DNA of 64,000 nt from UBA7692 sp964650845 (GCA_964650845.1 CAZYXR010000005.1:1-64000); one strand, 5' to 3'. Positions 54,391 to 63,396 are shown, counted from the first letter of the stretch. Made by a program: numbers and translations. Notes: generated by a model not told the origin, from the sequence alone.

Positions 54391-55110
54391 ATGAAACAAA
54401 TTCTACTCAAAACATTTACATTTTTTGCTGTTTTATGTGTACTGGGCATATCATCGTGCCGCAAATGCAGCGATGAAAGTTGTAGAAATGGCGGTGTGTG
54501 CGAATCGGGCAAATGTGTGTGTCCTTTCGGCTATTTTGGCTACAGTTGCGAACTTACACAAGGCAACAGCACTACATTGGGCAGTGTTGTTTTTTACACT
54601 ACAAACGTGGTAAACAGCGCCTGCGGCACATATAGAATAGAGTTGGGCTCGCTGGGCCAGCAGTTTATTTCATCGGCAAATACAGCAGCAAGCTGCGGCA
54701 CTGCGGGCAGTGCCAACTTTAGCAGTGTGCCTTATGGCACCTACAACTACAATGTATATTGCAATAGCACAGGTGCGCTTTTAACTACGGGTTCGGTTAC
54801 AGTAAATGCAGCGTGTGTAAAACGAGTTGTAAACCCAACCAATAACATAGGCTCTGCAACCTTTTACACAAGTGCTGCTATAAAAAGTGGCTGCGCTTAT
54901 TACCAAATTCAGTTAAGCTCATTGGGCACACAATACATACAGTCGGCATATTCATCGGTAAACTGCGGGCAAACCAACTGCGCCAATTTTACCAATGTGC
55001 CTTATGGCAGCTACAACTATGATGTGTATTGCTACAACACAGGTTCTTTTTTAACCTCAGGCACTATTAACGTAAATGCAGCGTGTGTAAAACAATTGGT
55101 TAATCCATAA
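54391..55110 (+). CDS. EGF-like lipoprotein with a tandem repeat
   Basis: This 239-residue lipoprotein (signal MKQILLKTFTFFAVLCVLG; lipobox GISSC) has a compact EGF-like module at residues 24-55: six cysteines spaced C-x4-C-x5-C-x4-C-x1-C-x8-C in CSDESCRNGG through CPFGYFGYSC. Two 80-90-residue repeats follow (about 62-152 and 153-239). Both have GS-x-x-FYT, SLG-x-Q-(F/Y)I, (F/V)PYGTYNY-type core, YNVYC and TVNAACVK endings. Each has its own cysteines, so disulfides are likely. The two repeats are also alike in DNA (a 23-bp identity near each end). It is the first of the packed plus-strand cluster. Function unknown; surface binding is suggested. Confidence 0.75.
   Translation: MKQILLKTFTFFAVLCVLGISSCRKCSDESCRNGGVCESGKCVCPFGYFGYSCELTQGNSTTLGSVVFYTTNVVNSACGTYRIELGSLGQQFISSANTAASCGTAGSANFSSVPYGTYNYNVYCNSTGALLTTGSVTVNAACVKRVVNPTNNIGSATFYTSAAIKSGCAYYQIQLSSLGTQYIQSAYSSVNCGQTNCANFTNVPYGSYNYDVYCYNTGSFLTSGTINVNAACVKQLVNP
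54577..55107 (+). repeat. Intragenic tandem duplication in EGF-like lipoprotein gene
   Basis: Two units of about 260-270 bp, roughly 54577-54849 and 54850-55107, encode the paired Cys-rich repeats. Stretches such as GTAAATGCAGCGTGTGTAAA recur exactly, indicating a fairly recent duplication. Confidence 0.75.
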
Positions 55111-55127
55111 CAATCATTCAACTATAC

Positions 55128-56483
55128 ATGAAACAACTACATACAATACTTTTTATCGCAGCTATTATTACAGCTTCCCAAAGTGCCGTGGCGCAAGGCT
55201 ACAGCGCGTGGAGCGAGATATACAACAAAAACGGAACTAAGGTAAGCATCAGCTTTAGAACCAGTACCACATCGTGCGACCAAGGTGGCAAAACCAATAA
55301 GTATCGTTTTAATATTGAAGGAAATTTACCTTACGGAAAAAAGGAGCTTCAAGTAACTATTAAATACATCAACTGCAGCAAAAACGATTCTAAAGAGATT
55401 AAACTGATAGATATTGGCAGCACCGGGGGCGCCATCGGCATAAACGAAAGTATTGACTATGTGTTAACCGGAGACATCAGCGAACGAACAGTAAGAGCCG
55501 AAGAAAAAAATCTCCCACCTCCACCAACACCTACCTCCAGCCCATCATACAGCAACAGTTCATCATCGGGTAGCAGTTCATCAGGTTCAAGCAGCTACTC
55601 AAGTTCAAGTTCCAAAAAGTATAAAAAGTATTTGGGCATGCGCTTCGGGTTGAATGTAGGCTTCGACATGGGTTCGCGCCCAATGATTGCCGATGTTACC
55701 GTTAGCTCTACCCAAACTCCGGCAGGCTCGCCCAACTCAACTACTTTTACCGGTGGCGGGCAAAAATTGGTTAATCCTTTCGGCACCGGGTTTAGAGGCG
55801 ATATTATGTTCCATCCGCTTTATCGCGCCAACATTCATTTAGGGGTTTTTGTGGGCGGAGCCTATGGCGGCTCGGTAGGCATGATAAATGGCGGCACCTG
55901 GAAAAGCACCTCCGATGCCGGTAATGGCAAATTCACCGATGTAATAGATTACAAATACAGCAAATTTGATTTCGGAGTTGATTTTGCAATAGGCTGGACC
56001 GCCTTTAAGTATTTGGTGCGATACAGCAACAGCCTGCAACAGCACAACTTTATGTACAAAAGAACCGCAAGCTATGTAAGCACCGACCTTAGTTCGCGCA
56101 ATGAAGTAATTGAAGACATTGCCGATTTTGGCACAAGACGCGAAACCATCACATTGGGCTTCCGCATCAATGGAAAAAAAGGCGCAAAAATGGGCAAGAA
56201 AGGCAGACGCAGCGCACCGGCAGTGGTAGATTTGTTTTGGAACATCAGTCGCGATAACCCGTGGAGCTGGTCGAACCCCAACATCACCGCTTCTACCAAA
56301 AACTGGCAAGTTATTGGCGCAGGTCTTTCTATAAATATTGGCAAAATAATATACATAAGTGGCGAGTTTGCCACGCCTACTTTCAAAACAGCCAACCTGC
56401 CTGCCGAGATCGTAGCTCCAAGCAAAATTAAAAACGTTTATACCCAATTCACCATAGGTTACAATTTCACCAAAGGATTTTAA
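55128..56483 (+). CDS. Exported protein with GDISER-type domain, Ser-rich linker and barrel-like C-terminus
   Basis: This 451-residue protein has a signal peptide (MKQLHTILFIAAIITASQSAVAQ). Residues 25-128 are a beta-rich domain: WSEIYNKNGTKVSISF, then Cys-bearing KYRFNIEGNLPYGKKELQ and IDIGSTGG, ending YVLTGDISERTVRAEE. A Pro/Ser-rich linker (about 131-165) follows. The C-terminal 290 residues alternate glycines and aromatics with repeated strand-like segments (MRFGLNVGFDMGSRP, IHLGVFVGGAYGGSVG, YTQFTIGYNFTKGF) and end in Phe, like an outer-membrane barrel. The N-terminal domain recurs at 58174. It follows the EGF gene by 17 nt. Role unknown. Confidence 0.7.
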   Translation: MKQLHTILFIAAIITASQSAVAQGYSAWSEIYNKNGTKVSISFRTSTTSCDQGGKTNKYRFNIEGNLPYGKKELQVTIKYINCSKNDSKEIKLIDIGSTGGAIGINESIDYVLTGDISERTVRAEEKNLPPPPTPTSSPSYSNSSSSGSSSSGSSSYSSSSSKKYKKYLGMRFGLNVGFDMGSRPMIADVTVSSTQTPAGSPNSTTFTGGGQKLVNPFGTGFRGDIMFHPLYRANIHLGVFVGGAYGGSVGMINGGTWKSTSDAGNGKFTDVIDYKYSKFDFGVDFAIGWTAFKYLVRYSNSLQQHNFMYKRTASYVSTDLSSRNEVIEDIADFGTRRETITLGFRINGKKGAKMGKKGRRSAPAVVDLFWNISRDNPWSWSNPNITASTKNWQVIGAGLSINIGKIIYISGEFATPTFKTANLPAEIVAPSKIKNVYTQFTIGYNFTKGF

Positions 56484-56492
56484 AAAGCGCAG

Positions 56493-57188
56493 ATGACAAA
56501 AACACACACACTTTTTTTGTTGCTGATTTTTACTTGCTCGGCTGGATGGTGCTCTACTGTTATTACGAAAGAAGAATACTTTGATACTGCCGGAAATTTT
56601 CAATTCAATAAATATCTAAGCGAAATAGATTTTAGCGAACTGAACCGATTGAAGTTTCATCAAAAACAAATTGATTCGCTTGGTTTCAATGGCAGAGAAA
56701 TTCTTTACGAAGCACTAACCACAAAGCTATTCGCAAAAGATTCGGCCGAATACAAAGTGGACTCATTTGCCTACCTGCACAAAAAAATTGAATTGGGGAA
56801 AACATTCCGAGTAATAGGCGAATGGGATGCCTACGACCCAATATTGTACAAAGCCATAGGCTCGTATTGGTTAGAATATGTAGCAACCAAAGCGCAAGCA
56901 ATTGTGGGCAGCGATCGCGACCGCGTATTTGAATATGACATTCGCAAACTACGCGATGTGTTGATTAGCTGCAATTACAATTTTACTTTGCCACCAATAT
57001 CAAAGTACCAAAAGTTCTTTTTAGAAGTTACCGAAGAATACGCTTGGACCCACGTGCTTTCGCGCTTTTGGGATCGCTCACCCATCTATCTTAAACTTGC
57101 AGCACTTATTGGCATCATTATGTTTTTTATTGGATTAGCAACATCATTCAATTTTTTAAAAAGTAAAATCTCAATCAGTAAAAAGTAA
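56493..57188 (+). CDS. Exported or membrane protein of unknown function
   Basis: This 231-residue protein has a signal peptide-like start (MTKTHTLFLLLIFTCSAGWC) and a C-terminal membrane helix (LAALIGIIMFFIGLATSF, about residues 203-220) followed by a basic tail (KSKISISKK). The soluble part between is alpha-helical and charged (about residues 25-200) with no recognised motif. It would sit in the periplasm anchored by its C-terminus. It starts 9 nt after the previous gene and ends 3 nt before the next, so it is co-transcribed with the barrel-like protein and the DUF2233 relative. Confidence 0.65.
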   Translation: MTKTHTLFLLLIFTCSAGWCSTVITKEEYFDTAGNFQFNKYLSEIDFSELNRLKFHQKQIDSLGFNGREILYEALTTKLFAKDSAEYKVDSFAYLHKKIELGKTFRVIGEWDAYDPILYKAIGSYWLEYVATKAQAIVGSDRDRVFEYDIRKLRDVLISCNYNFTLPPISKYQKFFLEVTEEYAWTHVLSRFWDRSPIYLKLAALIGIIMFFIGLATSFNFLKSKISISKK

Positions 57189-57191
57189 AGT

Positions 57192-58082
57192 ATGAAAAGA
57201 GGATTATTCACCGTTTTTGCAATCGCATTGTTATGCTCATTTACTGTTGGCCATTCTTCGGCATTATGGAAAGCCTACGCTTCCAGCGAAGTTGAAGTTA
57301 CAAGCTCGAAATTTGGCGACAAAACCTACAAAATGATTACCATGAACCGCTCGAACCAAAGAGTAAAAGCAAAATACTTTGCTTTTAAAGAAGGTGGTTT
57401 ATCGGTGTATCAACGCTACCAAAAATGGAAAACAGGTAAAGATGTTGTGTTGATTTCGAGCGGCACTTACATAGATTACGAAAGCTATAAACAAGCCAAT
57501 TACTTACCCGAAGGCTTAACTATTGACAATGGTAAAGTTGTAAACGAAAAAACAACCGACAAGTTCGATGGCTTTGTAATTGTGTATGCTACAGGTGGTA
57601 TAGCCGTTGCCAATATCAAAGAACAAAGCGTAAACATTACCTGCAATGGGCAGCAAAAATCTTTCGACATAAAAAACAACACCTTCCATCGCCAAGAGTT
57701 TATTCAATGCGCTAAAGATGTAGAAGCCACAACTTTTCAAACACACTTGCTTGCATTTAAAAACCAACCCAAAGTGGGCTTAAACGGCAGCCAAAATAAA
57801 GCATCAAGACGATTCCTTGCTGCTTGCAAAACCGAAGGTGTTTTGTATCATGTTATTGTGCACACCGATGAAGAACAAACACTTTCTCAAGCAGCCTTAG
57901 ACGCTTTTGACTTTTTGAAAAAATTCAAAGAAATGGATGAAATTATCTTCATGGTAAACTTGGATACAGGTATGCAAAACGTATTTGAATTATATGATGC
58001 AAATGGCACAAAACGCAGTGACATTTTGGGCAAAACACCAGCTGAAAATGCAACCAACTTGTTGGTTTATTATTACGAGTAA
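57192..58082 (+). CDS. Divergent DUF2233 (phosphodiester glycosidase)-like exported protein
   Basis: This 296-residue protein has a signal peptide (MKRGLFTVFAIALLCSFTVG). It aligns by eye to the two DUF2233 genes at 61302 and 62500. VLISSGTYIDYESYKQANYL stands where NGG-F is usual, LPEGLTIDNGKVVN matches PLGLYVENGK, and MVNLDTGMQNVFEL sits where the LDGG-type catalytic segment is expected. Gly-Gly is thus replaced in the first motif, while the Asp is kept. Such enzymes cleave sugar phosphodiesters; here activity is doubtful. It is 3 nt downstream of the previous gene. Confidence 0.6.
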   Translation: MKRGLFTVFAIALLCSFTVGHSSALWKAYASSEVEVTSSKFGDKTYKMITMNRSNQRVKAKYFAFKEGGLSVYQRYQKWKTGKDVVLISSGTYIDYESYKQANYLPEGLTIDNGKVVNEKTTDKFDGFVIVYATGGIAVANIKEQSVNITCNGQQKSFDIKNNTFHRQEFIQCAKDVEATTFQTHLLAFKNQPKVGLNGSQNKASRRFLAACKTEGVLYHVIVHTDEEQTLSQAALDAFDFLKKFKEMDEIIFMVNLDTGMQNVFELYDANGTKRSDILGKTPAENATNLLVYYYE

Positions 58083-58173
58083 TGTTAACTCATTACTAGC
58101 AAGCTTCTCATTATTGAAAGCAGCTAATTTCGCAAAAGCAATCTTTCATTTTTTACATTAGACAAAACACAAA

Positions 58174-58707
58174 TTGAGGCTCACAAAATCATTTGGTTTA
58201 CTTTTTTTCTTTCTGATAAACTTATCATGTGTGATTGCACAGGGTGGTTTTGGGGCTTGGGAAACTATTTATAACCAAAAAGGGACAAGAGTGAGTATTC
58301 AGTTTAAGCAGAGTAATACTTCCTGTGAAACATATGTGAATAATAAATTTGAAAATGACAGATTGGTTGAGAATCTTACTGAGCTTATAAATCACCAAAA
58401 TACTTCTGAGGAAGATAAAAAAATTGCAGAGGCTCAAATAGATAAAATTAAGAGAAAGAAGGAAGGATTAGCCGTTCCTGCAAATAGAAAAAATAAATAT
58501 CAGTTTATTGTTCAGGGAGTATTACAGCCAGGCAAAGTTCAAGTAAAAGTGGTAATTGGCTACAAAACATGCCAAGGTTACAATACCACATCAGTAGTAC
58601 CTATTGATATAGGAGCTACTGATGGTCAACTTAATATCATTCTAAATGGAATAGACTATCAAATCTCCGGAGATATTTCGGAACGAAATGTAAAGGTTGA
58701 ACTATAA
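58174..58707 (+). CDS. Small exported GDISER-domain protein
   Basis: The start is a TTG (58174), which gives a signal peptide MRLTKSFGLLFFFLINLSC-VIAQ. The 177-residue protein is the same domain as residues 25-128 of the gene at 55128: WETIYNQKGTRVSIQF, KYQFIVQGVLQPGKVQV, IDIGATDG and YQISGDISERNVKVE. A helical, charged insert of about 45 residues (FENDRLVENLTELINH to AVPANRK), probably a coiled coil, splits it after the first Cys. Two or so cysteines are shared with the paralogue. There is no further domain. Unknown function. A 91-bp gap from the previous gene may hold a promoter. Confidence 0.65.
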   Translation: MRLTKSFGLLFFFLINLSCVIAQGGFGAWETIYNQKGTRVSIQFKQSNTSCETYVNNKFENDRLVENLTELINHQNTSEEDKKIAEAQIDKIKRKKEGLAVPANRKNKYQFIVQGVLQPGKVQVKVVIGYKTCQGYNTTSVVPIDIGATDGQLNIILNGIDYQISGDISERNVKVEL

Positions 58708-58815
58708 ATTCTTAAGATCCTTTTCTCCTGAGCCTACTAGTCTAAGCCCGATATAATTTAAGCCCTGTACTATCTAAATAGTTATCTATGAGTTTGAATA
58801 AATAAAATATATATT

Positions 58816-61314
58816 TTGAAGTATTACTTTCTTCTCAATCTTCTTTTTGTTGCATTTTTTTCAAATGCCCAGCTACCAAAGCGTGGTTTAATTGCCTATT
58901 ACCCGTTTGACAACACATCGGCTGCAGACAAAAGCGGCAATGGCAACAACGGTAATATATCCGGTGGTGTAAAACACGGTTATGATCGCTTTGGCAATAG
59001 CTGTGGAGCCATTGACTTTGATGGAGTTTCAGGATTTATCAGCGTACCTAATTCAAACAGTTTGCAATCGCCCGAAGATGAATTTAGTGTTTCGGCATGG
59101 ATAAAAATGAAACCCGGCAGAACGCCTAACATAAAATGGATAACGCTAATCTGTAAAGGTGTAGAGTCAAAAGAAACAGATAACAATCCTCATTATCGTA
59201 TTCAGGCTTTGGAAGGTCCTCAAAGTACCGTTTCTATGAATACCGATTTTACTGAGTACTGGACACAGAAATTGAACTTCGATATATGGTATTTCTATAC
59301 ACAGGTGTATGATGGCAATGAAGTAGCGGTTTATTTAGACGGACAGAAAGTTTGGAATTTCGCCTACAACAAAAGACTTACTCCCAACAATGCACCGGTT
59401 GAAATAGGTCGCGATATTCCGGGCAGTACAGAATTTTTCAGCGGCTCGATGGATGAATTGCGCATTTTCAATAAAGGACTTACCGCCAGTGAAGTTTCAG
59501 CACTATATAACGACCAAACAGGTGCGACTTTCAGCAATCGCTTCGATATGACTGTGCCTGCAAACATTGTTACAAAAACAGATGCAGGTAAATGCTTTGC
59601 AAAAGTAAATTACACTGAACCTAAGGTGATTGCAGATTGCGGTACAGCAAGTGTTCAAAAAGTAGCTGGACCTTCCAGCGGCAGTTCTTTTCAGGTTGGC
59701 AGAACACCACTTTCTTTTGTAGCCACAAATGATGTTGGAGAACAACTCTCAGCAACTTACTATGTAGAAGTGCAGGATGCAGAGCCACCAACGCTAACAT
59801 GCCCAAGCGATATTTTAGTAAAATGTGGCAATGACGAAAGCAGTAAAAATGTAGATTACAATTTACCAAAGGCAAACGATAACTGTGGTAATGCAACCGT
59901 AGAAGTTGTTTCGGGTTTGGCATCGGGCAGTAGTTTTCCTTTAGGTGTTTCCAACATTAAGTTAAAAGCAACGGATGCCTCAGGTAATGTTGCTGAATGT
60001 AGCTTCAAAGTAACTGTAGAAAAAGATAAGCCTGCGGCTGTTCAGCAAACCCCGCCTCCTCCGCCTCCTGTTGTAGATAAGCCCAAACCAACTCCTCCTC
60101 CGCCACCTCCTCCAGTAGTTGATAATACTCCACCATCTATCACTTGCCTGAAGGATATTACTGCTGACTGCGCGCAGGGGCAAAGTTTTGCCAAGGTAGA
60201 TTACATGCGTCCTTTAGCAACTAAAGGAGGCAAATCAATTACTGTGAAATTGATTGCAGGATACGAGAGTGGCAGCAACTTCCCTATCGGCAGCACCATT
60301 GTAAAGTTTGAGGCTGTGGATGAACTCGGCAATAGAAACGAATGTTTTTTTAAAGTAACAGTATTATGCACTACCGATGAGTTCCGACTGAAATGCACAG
60401 ACGATACAAGAAAGAACAATGATGCCGGAAAATGCGGTGCTGCTGTTACTTATACTGCTCCTGAAATAATTGGCTCAGGCAATCCTGTTATAACACAAAT
60501 TGATGGAGAAAAGAGTGGAAGTATTTTTAAAGTGGGTACAACTGATAATACTTTCAAAGCTAGTCTGAACGGAGTAACCAAAAGCTGCTCATTCACAGTA
60601 AAGGTATTGGATAACGAAGAACCCAATATTAGCTGCCCCGAAGACAAAGTAATTTATGTAGAAGCAGATGTTGACGGTGTTATTGTAGATTATGACAAGC
60701 CAACTGCCACCGATAACTGTGAAGTGGAAGAAATGAAATTGCTGGATGGTTTGGGCTCGGGAAGTTTCTTTCCTGTTGGTATAAACACCGAAACTTATAA
60801 AGCCACCGACAAAGCGGGCAACACAAGAAGATGCTCGTTTGATGTAGTGGTAAAACAAAAACCAAGCAAAACAGTACAAAAAGTACCATTGGTAATTGAC
60901 CATAAATTGAACATTGGAAGCGACTCTGTTATTGCGCAGCAAAAACCAATTTTGCTAAACACATGCAACATCACCCTATGCATTTATGATGATGCGCAAG
61001 AAGATGGTGATATAGTTTCAGTGGTGGTAAATGATAAAGTGATACTCGACAAAGCACCACTTCAAGTACTAAAAAACAATAACCTTAAAGAGGCTTATCG
61101 CATTCCCGTTTTGCTGAAGCCCAACGAAGTAAACTACATCATTTCAAAAGCTTGGAACGTGGGCAGTATTTCGCCAAACACATTGAAAATAGATGTGTAT
61201 GAGGGAGAAATAAAAGATGAAAAAATGTTGAGAACCATGAGGCCAATACAAAGCAGAAAAATGAGTTCTAAACCTGGATTAGCAGGTGCAATCCTAATAC
61301 AATGCAAAAACTAA
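58816..61314 (+). CDS. LamG and HYR-repeat exported protein
   Basis: The start is a TTG (58816) giving the signal peptide MKYYFLLNLLFVAFFSNAQ. Residues 22-225 are a LamG/concanavalin-like domain (GLIAYYPFDNTSAADKSGNG, FSVSAWIKM, MDELRIFNKGLTASEVSALY). Five HYR-type beta modules follow (about 240-690), each with a pattern such as TCPSDI, ATDASGNVAECSF-V; a Pro-rich linker (PPPPPPV-type, about 405-430) separates the second and third. The C-terminal 130 residues (NITLCIYDDAQEDGDIVSVV and RPIQSRKMSS) are an unassigned domain. No T9SS signal is evident, so export to the surface is uncertain. It overlaps the next gene by 13 nt. Probably glycan binding. Confidence 0.8.
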   Translation: MKYYFLLNLLFVAFFSNAQLPKRGLIAYYPFDNTSAADKSGNGNNGNISGGVKHGYDRFGNSCGAIDFDGVSGFISVPNSNSLQSPEDEFSVSAWIKMKPGRTPNIKWITLICKGVESKETDNNPHYRIQALEGPQSTVSMNTDFTEYWTQKLNFDIWYFYTQVYDGNEVAVYLDGQKVWNFAYNKRLTPNNAPVEIGRDIPGSTEFFSGSMDELRIFNKGLTASEVSALYNDQTGATFSNRFDMTVPANIVTKTDAGKCFAKVNYTEPKVIADCGTASVQKVAGPSSGSSFQVGRTPLSFVATNDVGEQLSATYYVEVQDAEPPTLTCPSDILVKCGNDESSKNVDYNLPKANDNCGNATVEVVSGLASGSSFPLGVSNIKLKATDASGNVAECSFKVTVEKDKPAAVQQTPPPPPPVVDKPKPTPPPPPPPVVDNTPPSITCLKDITADCAQGQSFAKVDYMRPLATKGGKSITVKLIAGYESGSNFPIGSTIVKFEAVDELGNRNECFFKVTVLCTTDEFRLKCTDDTRKNNDAGKCGAAVTYTAPEIIGSGNPVITQIDGEKSGSIFKVGTTDNTFKASLNGVTKSCSFTVKVLDNEEPNISCPEDKVIYVEADVDGVIVDYDKPTATDNCEVEEMKLLDGLGSGSFFPVGINTETYKATDKAGNTRRCSFDVVVKQKPSKTVQKVPLVIDHKLNIGSDSVIAQQKPILLNTCNITLCIYDDAQEDGDIVSVVVNDKVILDKAPLQVLKNNNLKEAYRIPVLLKPNEVNYIISKAWNVGSISPNTLKIDVYEGEIKDEKMLRTMRPIQSRKMSSKPGLAGAILIQCKN

Positions 61315-62489
61315 AACGAAGTGCCATGAGTGTTCACTTATTATTGATTTTGATGTTAAATTTTTCGGCATGCCGAAATCCTAACAATACTGCCGAAGGT
61401 GACTCGCTGAAGGTGCAGTTTTCCAAAACTGATCCAAAAACATTTAACGATTCTGTGCAGTTATATCAATATAAGATTGATTCTCTTGAAAGATTAAGGC
61501 AAAAAGTTGATAGCATTAAATCTGACAAAGCAACTAAGCCAGATGATAAAAGGCATGCCACTAATCAAATAGTAAAAATACAGAATCAACAAAGCGGGCT
61601 GAATGAGCGGATAAGGCAATTTAAAAAAGCGGCAGAAAAAGCAACTAAAGAACTTGCTGCCGAAGTAAAAAAGGAGGAGGATAGAATACCCAAAAAAGAT
61701 ACTGTCGTTGCCGCCCCCTCTAAAAAACCTGCTCAACCCGAAGCTCCCTTCGCACCACAATACTTAAAATCTGAGGCAGGAGCAACAAAGATTCTATTAG
61801 AAGAAAATGGACTTTCGTACCTTGTATATGTTGTTGATATAGAAAAATATGAAGTACACATCAACTGGACCGACACATCGAAGCAAAGAAAAACCTACAA
61901 CAATTTTGGAACACTGCTAAAAGCTGTTTACAAAAATCAAGCAGACAAAGTGAAAATGATGATGAACGGTGGCATTTTCAAAGTATCCAGAGATGCCCAC
62001 TCGCCTCATAAGCCACTTGGTTTATATGTAGAAAACGGGAAAGAACTCTGCCCTTTAGATACTACTTACCCCAACAGCGATAATTTTTATTTAAAACCCA
62101 ATGGCATTTTTTATTGGAATGAAAAAGTGGCAGGCGTTGCAACCACACAAGAATTTGAAACCAAAAGCGCAAAATTAAAGTTTGCTAATGCTGTTCAATC
62201 AGGCCCGATGTTGCTAATTGATGGCGCTTATCATCCTGCATTTAAGAAAGGTTCGCAAAATGTAAACATCCGAAACGGAGTTGGCGTTACTGCCGATGGC
62301 AAAAGATTGATATTTGCCATATCTGAAGACCCAACCAATTTCTATGACTTTGCTTTACTCTTTAAACATTTCGGCTGTATAGATGCCTTGTATTTAGATG
62401 GTGCCATTTCGAGAGTTTACATGCCAGAAAAAGGAAGGAATGATTTGAATGGAAGTTTTGCTTCTATTATTACTTTGATTCAAAAATAA
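61302..62489 (+). CDS. DUF2233 phosphodiester glycosidase-like lipoprotein
   Basis: This 395-residue lipoprotein (signal MQKLKRSAMSVHLLLILMLN; lipobox FSAC) overlaps the LamG gene by 13 nt; a start at 61326 is possible but the Lys/Arg-rich start favours 61302. Residues 40-115 are a coiled coil. The C-terminal domain (from about 160) has MMMNGGIFKVSRDAHSPHKP, GLYVENGKEL, FYLKPNGIF, AVQSGPMLLIDGAYHPAF, RNGVGV and DALYLDGAISRVYMP, all DUF2233 motifs (the last usually LDGG). Relatives cleave GlcNAc-phosphodiester links. The NGG motif and the Asp are intact; Gly-Ala replaces Gly-Gly. Best candidate for activity among the three. Confidence 0.78.
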   Translation: MQKLKRSAMSVHLLLILMLNFSACRNPNNTAEGDSLKVQFSKTDPKTFNDSVQLYQYKIDSLERLRQKVDSIKSDKATKPDDKRHATNQIVKIQNQQSGLNERIRQFKKAAEKATKELAAEVKKEEDRIPKKDTVVAAPSKKPAQPEAPFAPQYLKSEAGATKILLEENGLSYLVYVVDIEKYEVHINWTDTSKQRKTYNNFGTLLKAVYKNQADKVKMMMNGGIFKVSRDAHSPHKPLGLYVENGKELCPLDTTYPNSDNFYLKPNGIFYWNEKVAGVATTQEFETKSAKLKFANAVQSGPMLLIDGAYHPAFKKGSQNVNIRNGVGVTADGKRLIFAISEDPTNFYDFALLFKHFGCIDALYLDGAISRVYMPEKGRNDLNGSFASIITLIQK

Positions 62490-62499
62490 AGAGGGTAAC

Positions 62500-63270
62500 A
62501 TGCAGCAAATATTTTCTTTGGCAAGACACGTTAGCAACAAACACGCCTCACTTCTTGTACTATTGTTTTGTTCGCTTATTGCAACTTCCCAAACCCGCGG
62601 CTACTCGTCTATTCCGTATGGCGGCACTACTTTTAGAGCCTATACCATCAAAATAGATAGCTATTCGGTAAAACGTTTTGAACTGCTTACAAACACAAGC
62701 GATGCCAGCCATGCAAACATGGTAAAGATGGCAAATTCAAAATACGGAAAATGCTTTATGATTAACGGAGCTTTGGCCGATAACGGATGCAGTTTTATTG
62801 GTCTTGCAATAAACAATGGCAGTGAGTTAGCACCAATAAACACCAATAATGGCAGTGGGGCATTTTACATGAAACCAAATGGCGTTTTTAGTGTAAACCA
62901 CAAAACTGCCGAGGTTGTAGAAACCAATTATTATAGAGCTGCTAACGATAAACATATCGCCATTCAGTCGGGGCCAATGTTATTGAACAACGGCAGTGTA
63001 CATCCTGAGTTCAGAGAAAATTCTACCAATAGATATTACCGAAGCGGAGTAGGTGTGTTTACCAAAAATGGAGAAACATTTGTGGTGTTTGCTGTTTCAA
63101 ACGAGCCAATCAACTTATACACAGCTGCTAAATTTTTTCGCGATAAATTCGGCTGTAACAATGCGTTAAGCCTGCAAAGCAGCTCGGCAGCGACCGATAT
63201 TCCTTTTATCAATGCTAATGCAAATACTTCTAACATGAAGTTTTGTAACTACATACTTTACAGAGAGTAG
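62500..63270 (+). CDS. DUF2233-like exported protein with degenerate catalytic segments
   Basis: This 256-residue exported protein (signal from MQQIFSLARHVSNK through LLVLLFCSLIATSQ) is a paralogue of the gene 10 nt upstream: FYMKPNGVF, AIQSGPMLLNNGSVHPEF, RSGVGV and FGCNNALSLQSSSAATD are in register. MINGALADNGCSFI replaces NGG-F, and SLQSS replaces LDGG, so the key Asp is missing. It is thus probably not a phosphodiesterase of the usual kind; it may bind ligand or partner with the active paralogue. It is the last gene of the cluster; a terminator-like hairpin follows at 63331. Confidence 0.75.
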   Translation: MQQIFSLARHVSNKHASLLVLLFCSLIATSQTRGYSSIPYGGTTFRAYTIKIDSYSVKRFELLTNTSDASHANMVKMANSKYGKCFMINGALADNGCSFIGLAINNGSELAPINTNNGSGAFYMKPNGVFSVNHKTAEVVETNYYRAANDKHIAIQSGPMLLNNGSVHPEFRENSTNRYYRSGVGVFTKNGETFVVFAVSNEPINLYTAAKFFRDKFGCNNALSLQSSSAATDIPFINANANTSNMKFCNYILYRE

Positions 63271-63330
63271 TAATTAATCGCCTTTATCGAATCCTTACTC
63301 TTATCAATAACACCATCAAAAAAAATGCTC

Positions 63331-63363
63331 CGAGTTGTTCAATATAAACTATTGTTCAACTCG
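63331..63363. terminator. Hairpin between convergent genes (queA terminator candidate)
   Basis: CGAGTTG/CAACTCG (7 bp), a 2x2 internal loop and CAATA/TATTG (5 bp) enclose a 5-nt loop. On the minus strand, an eight-T run follows (63318-63325 as A on plus), so it fits termination of queA. Confidence 0.55.
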
Positions 63364-63396
63364 AAGCGAGTCAATGTTTCAGCTAATAAACCAGAA

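Noticed and set aside
55839..56603. 254-residue minus-strand frame opposite the barrel-like gene
   Set aside because: Spans the junction of two well supported plus-strand genes and has no motif or signal.
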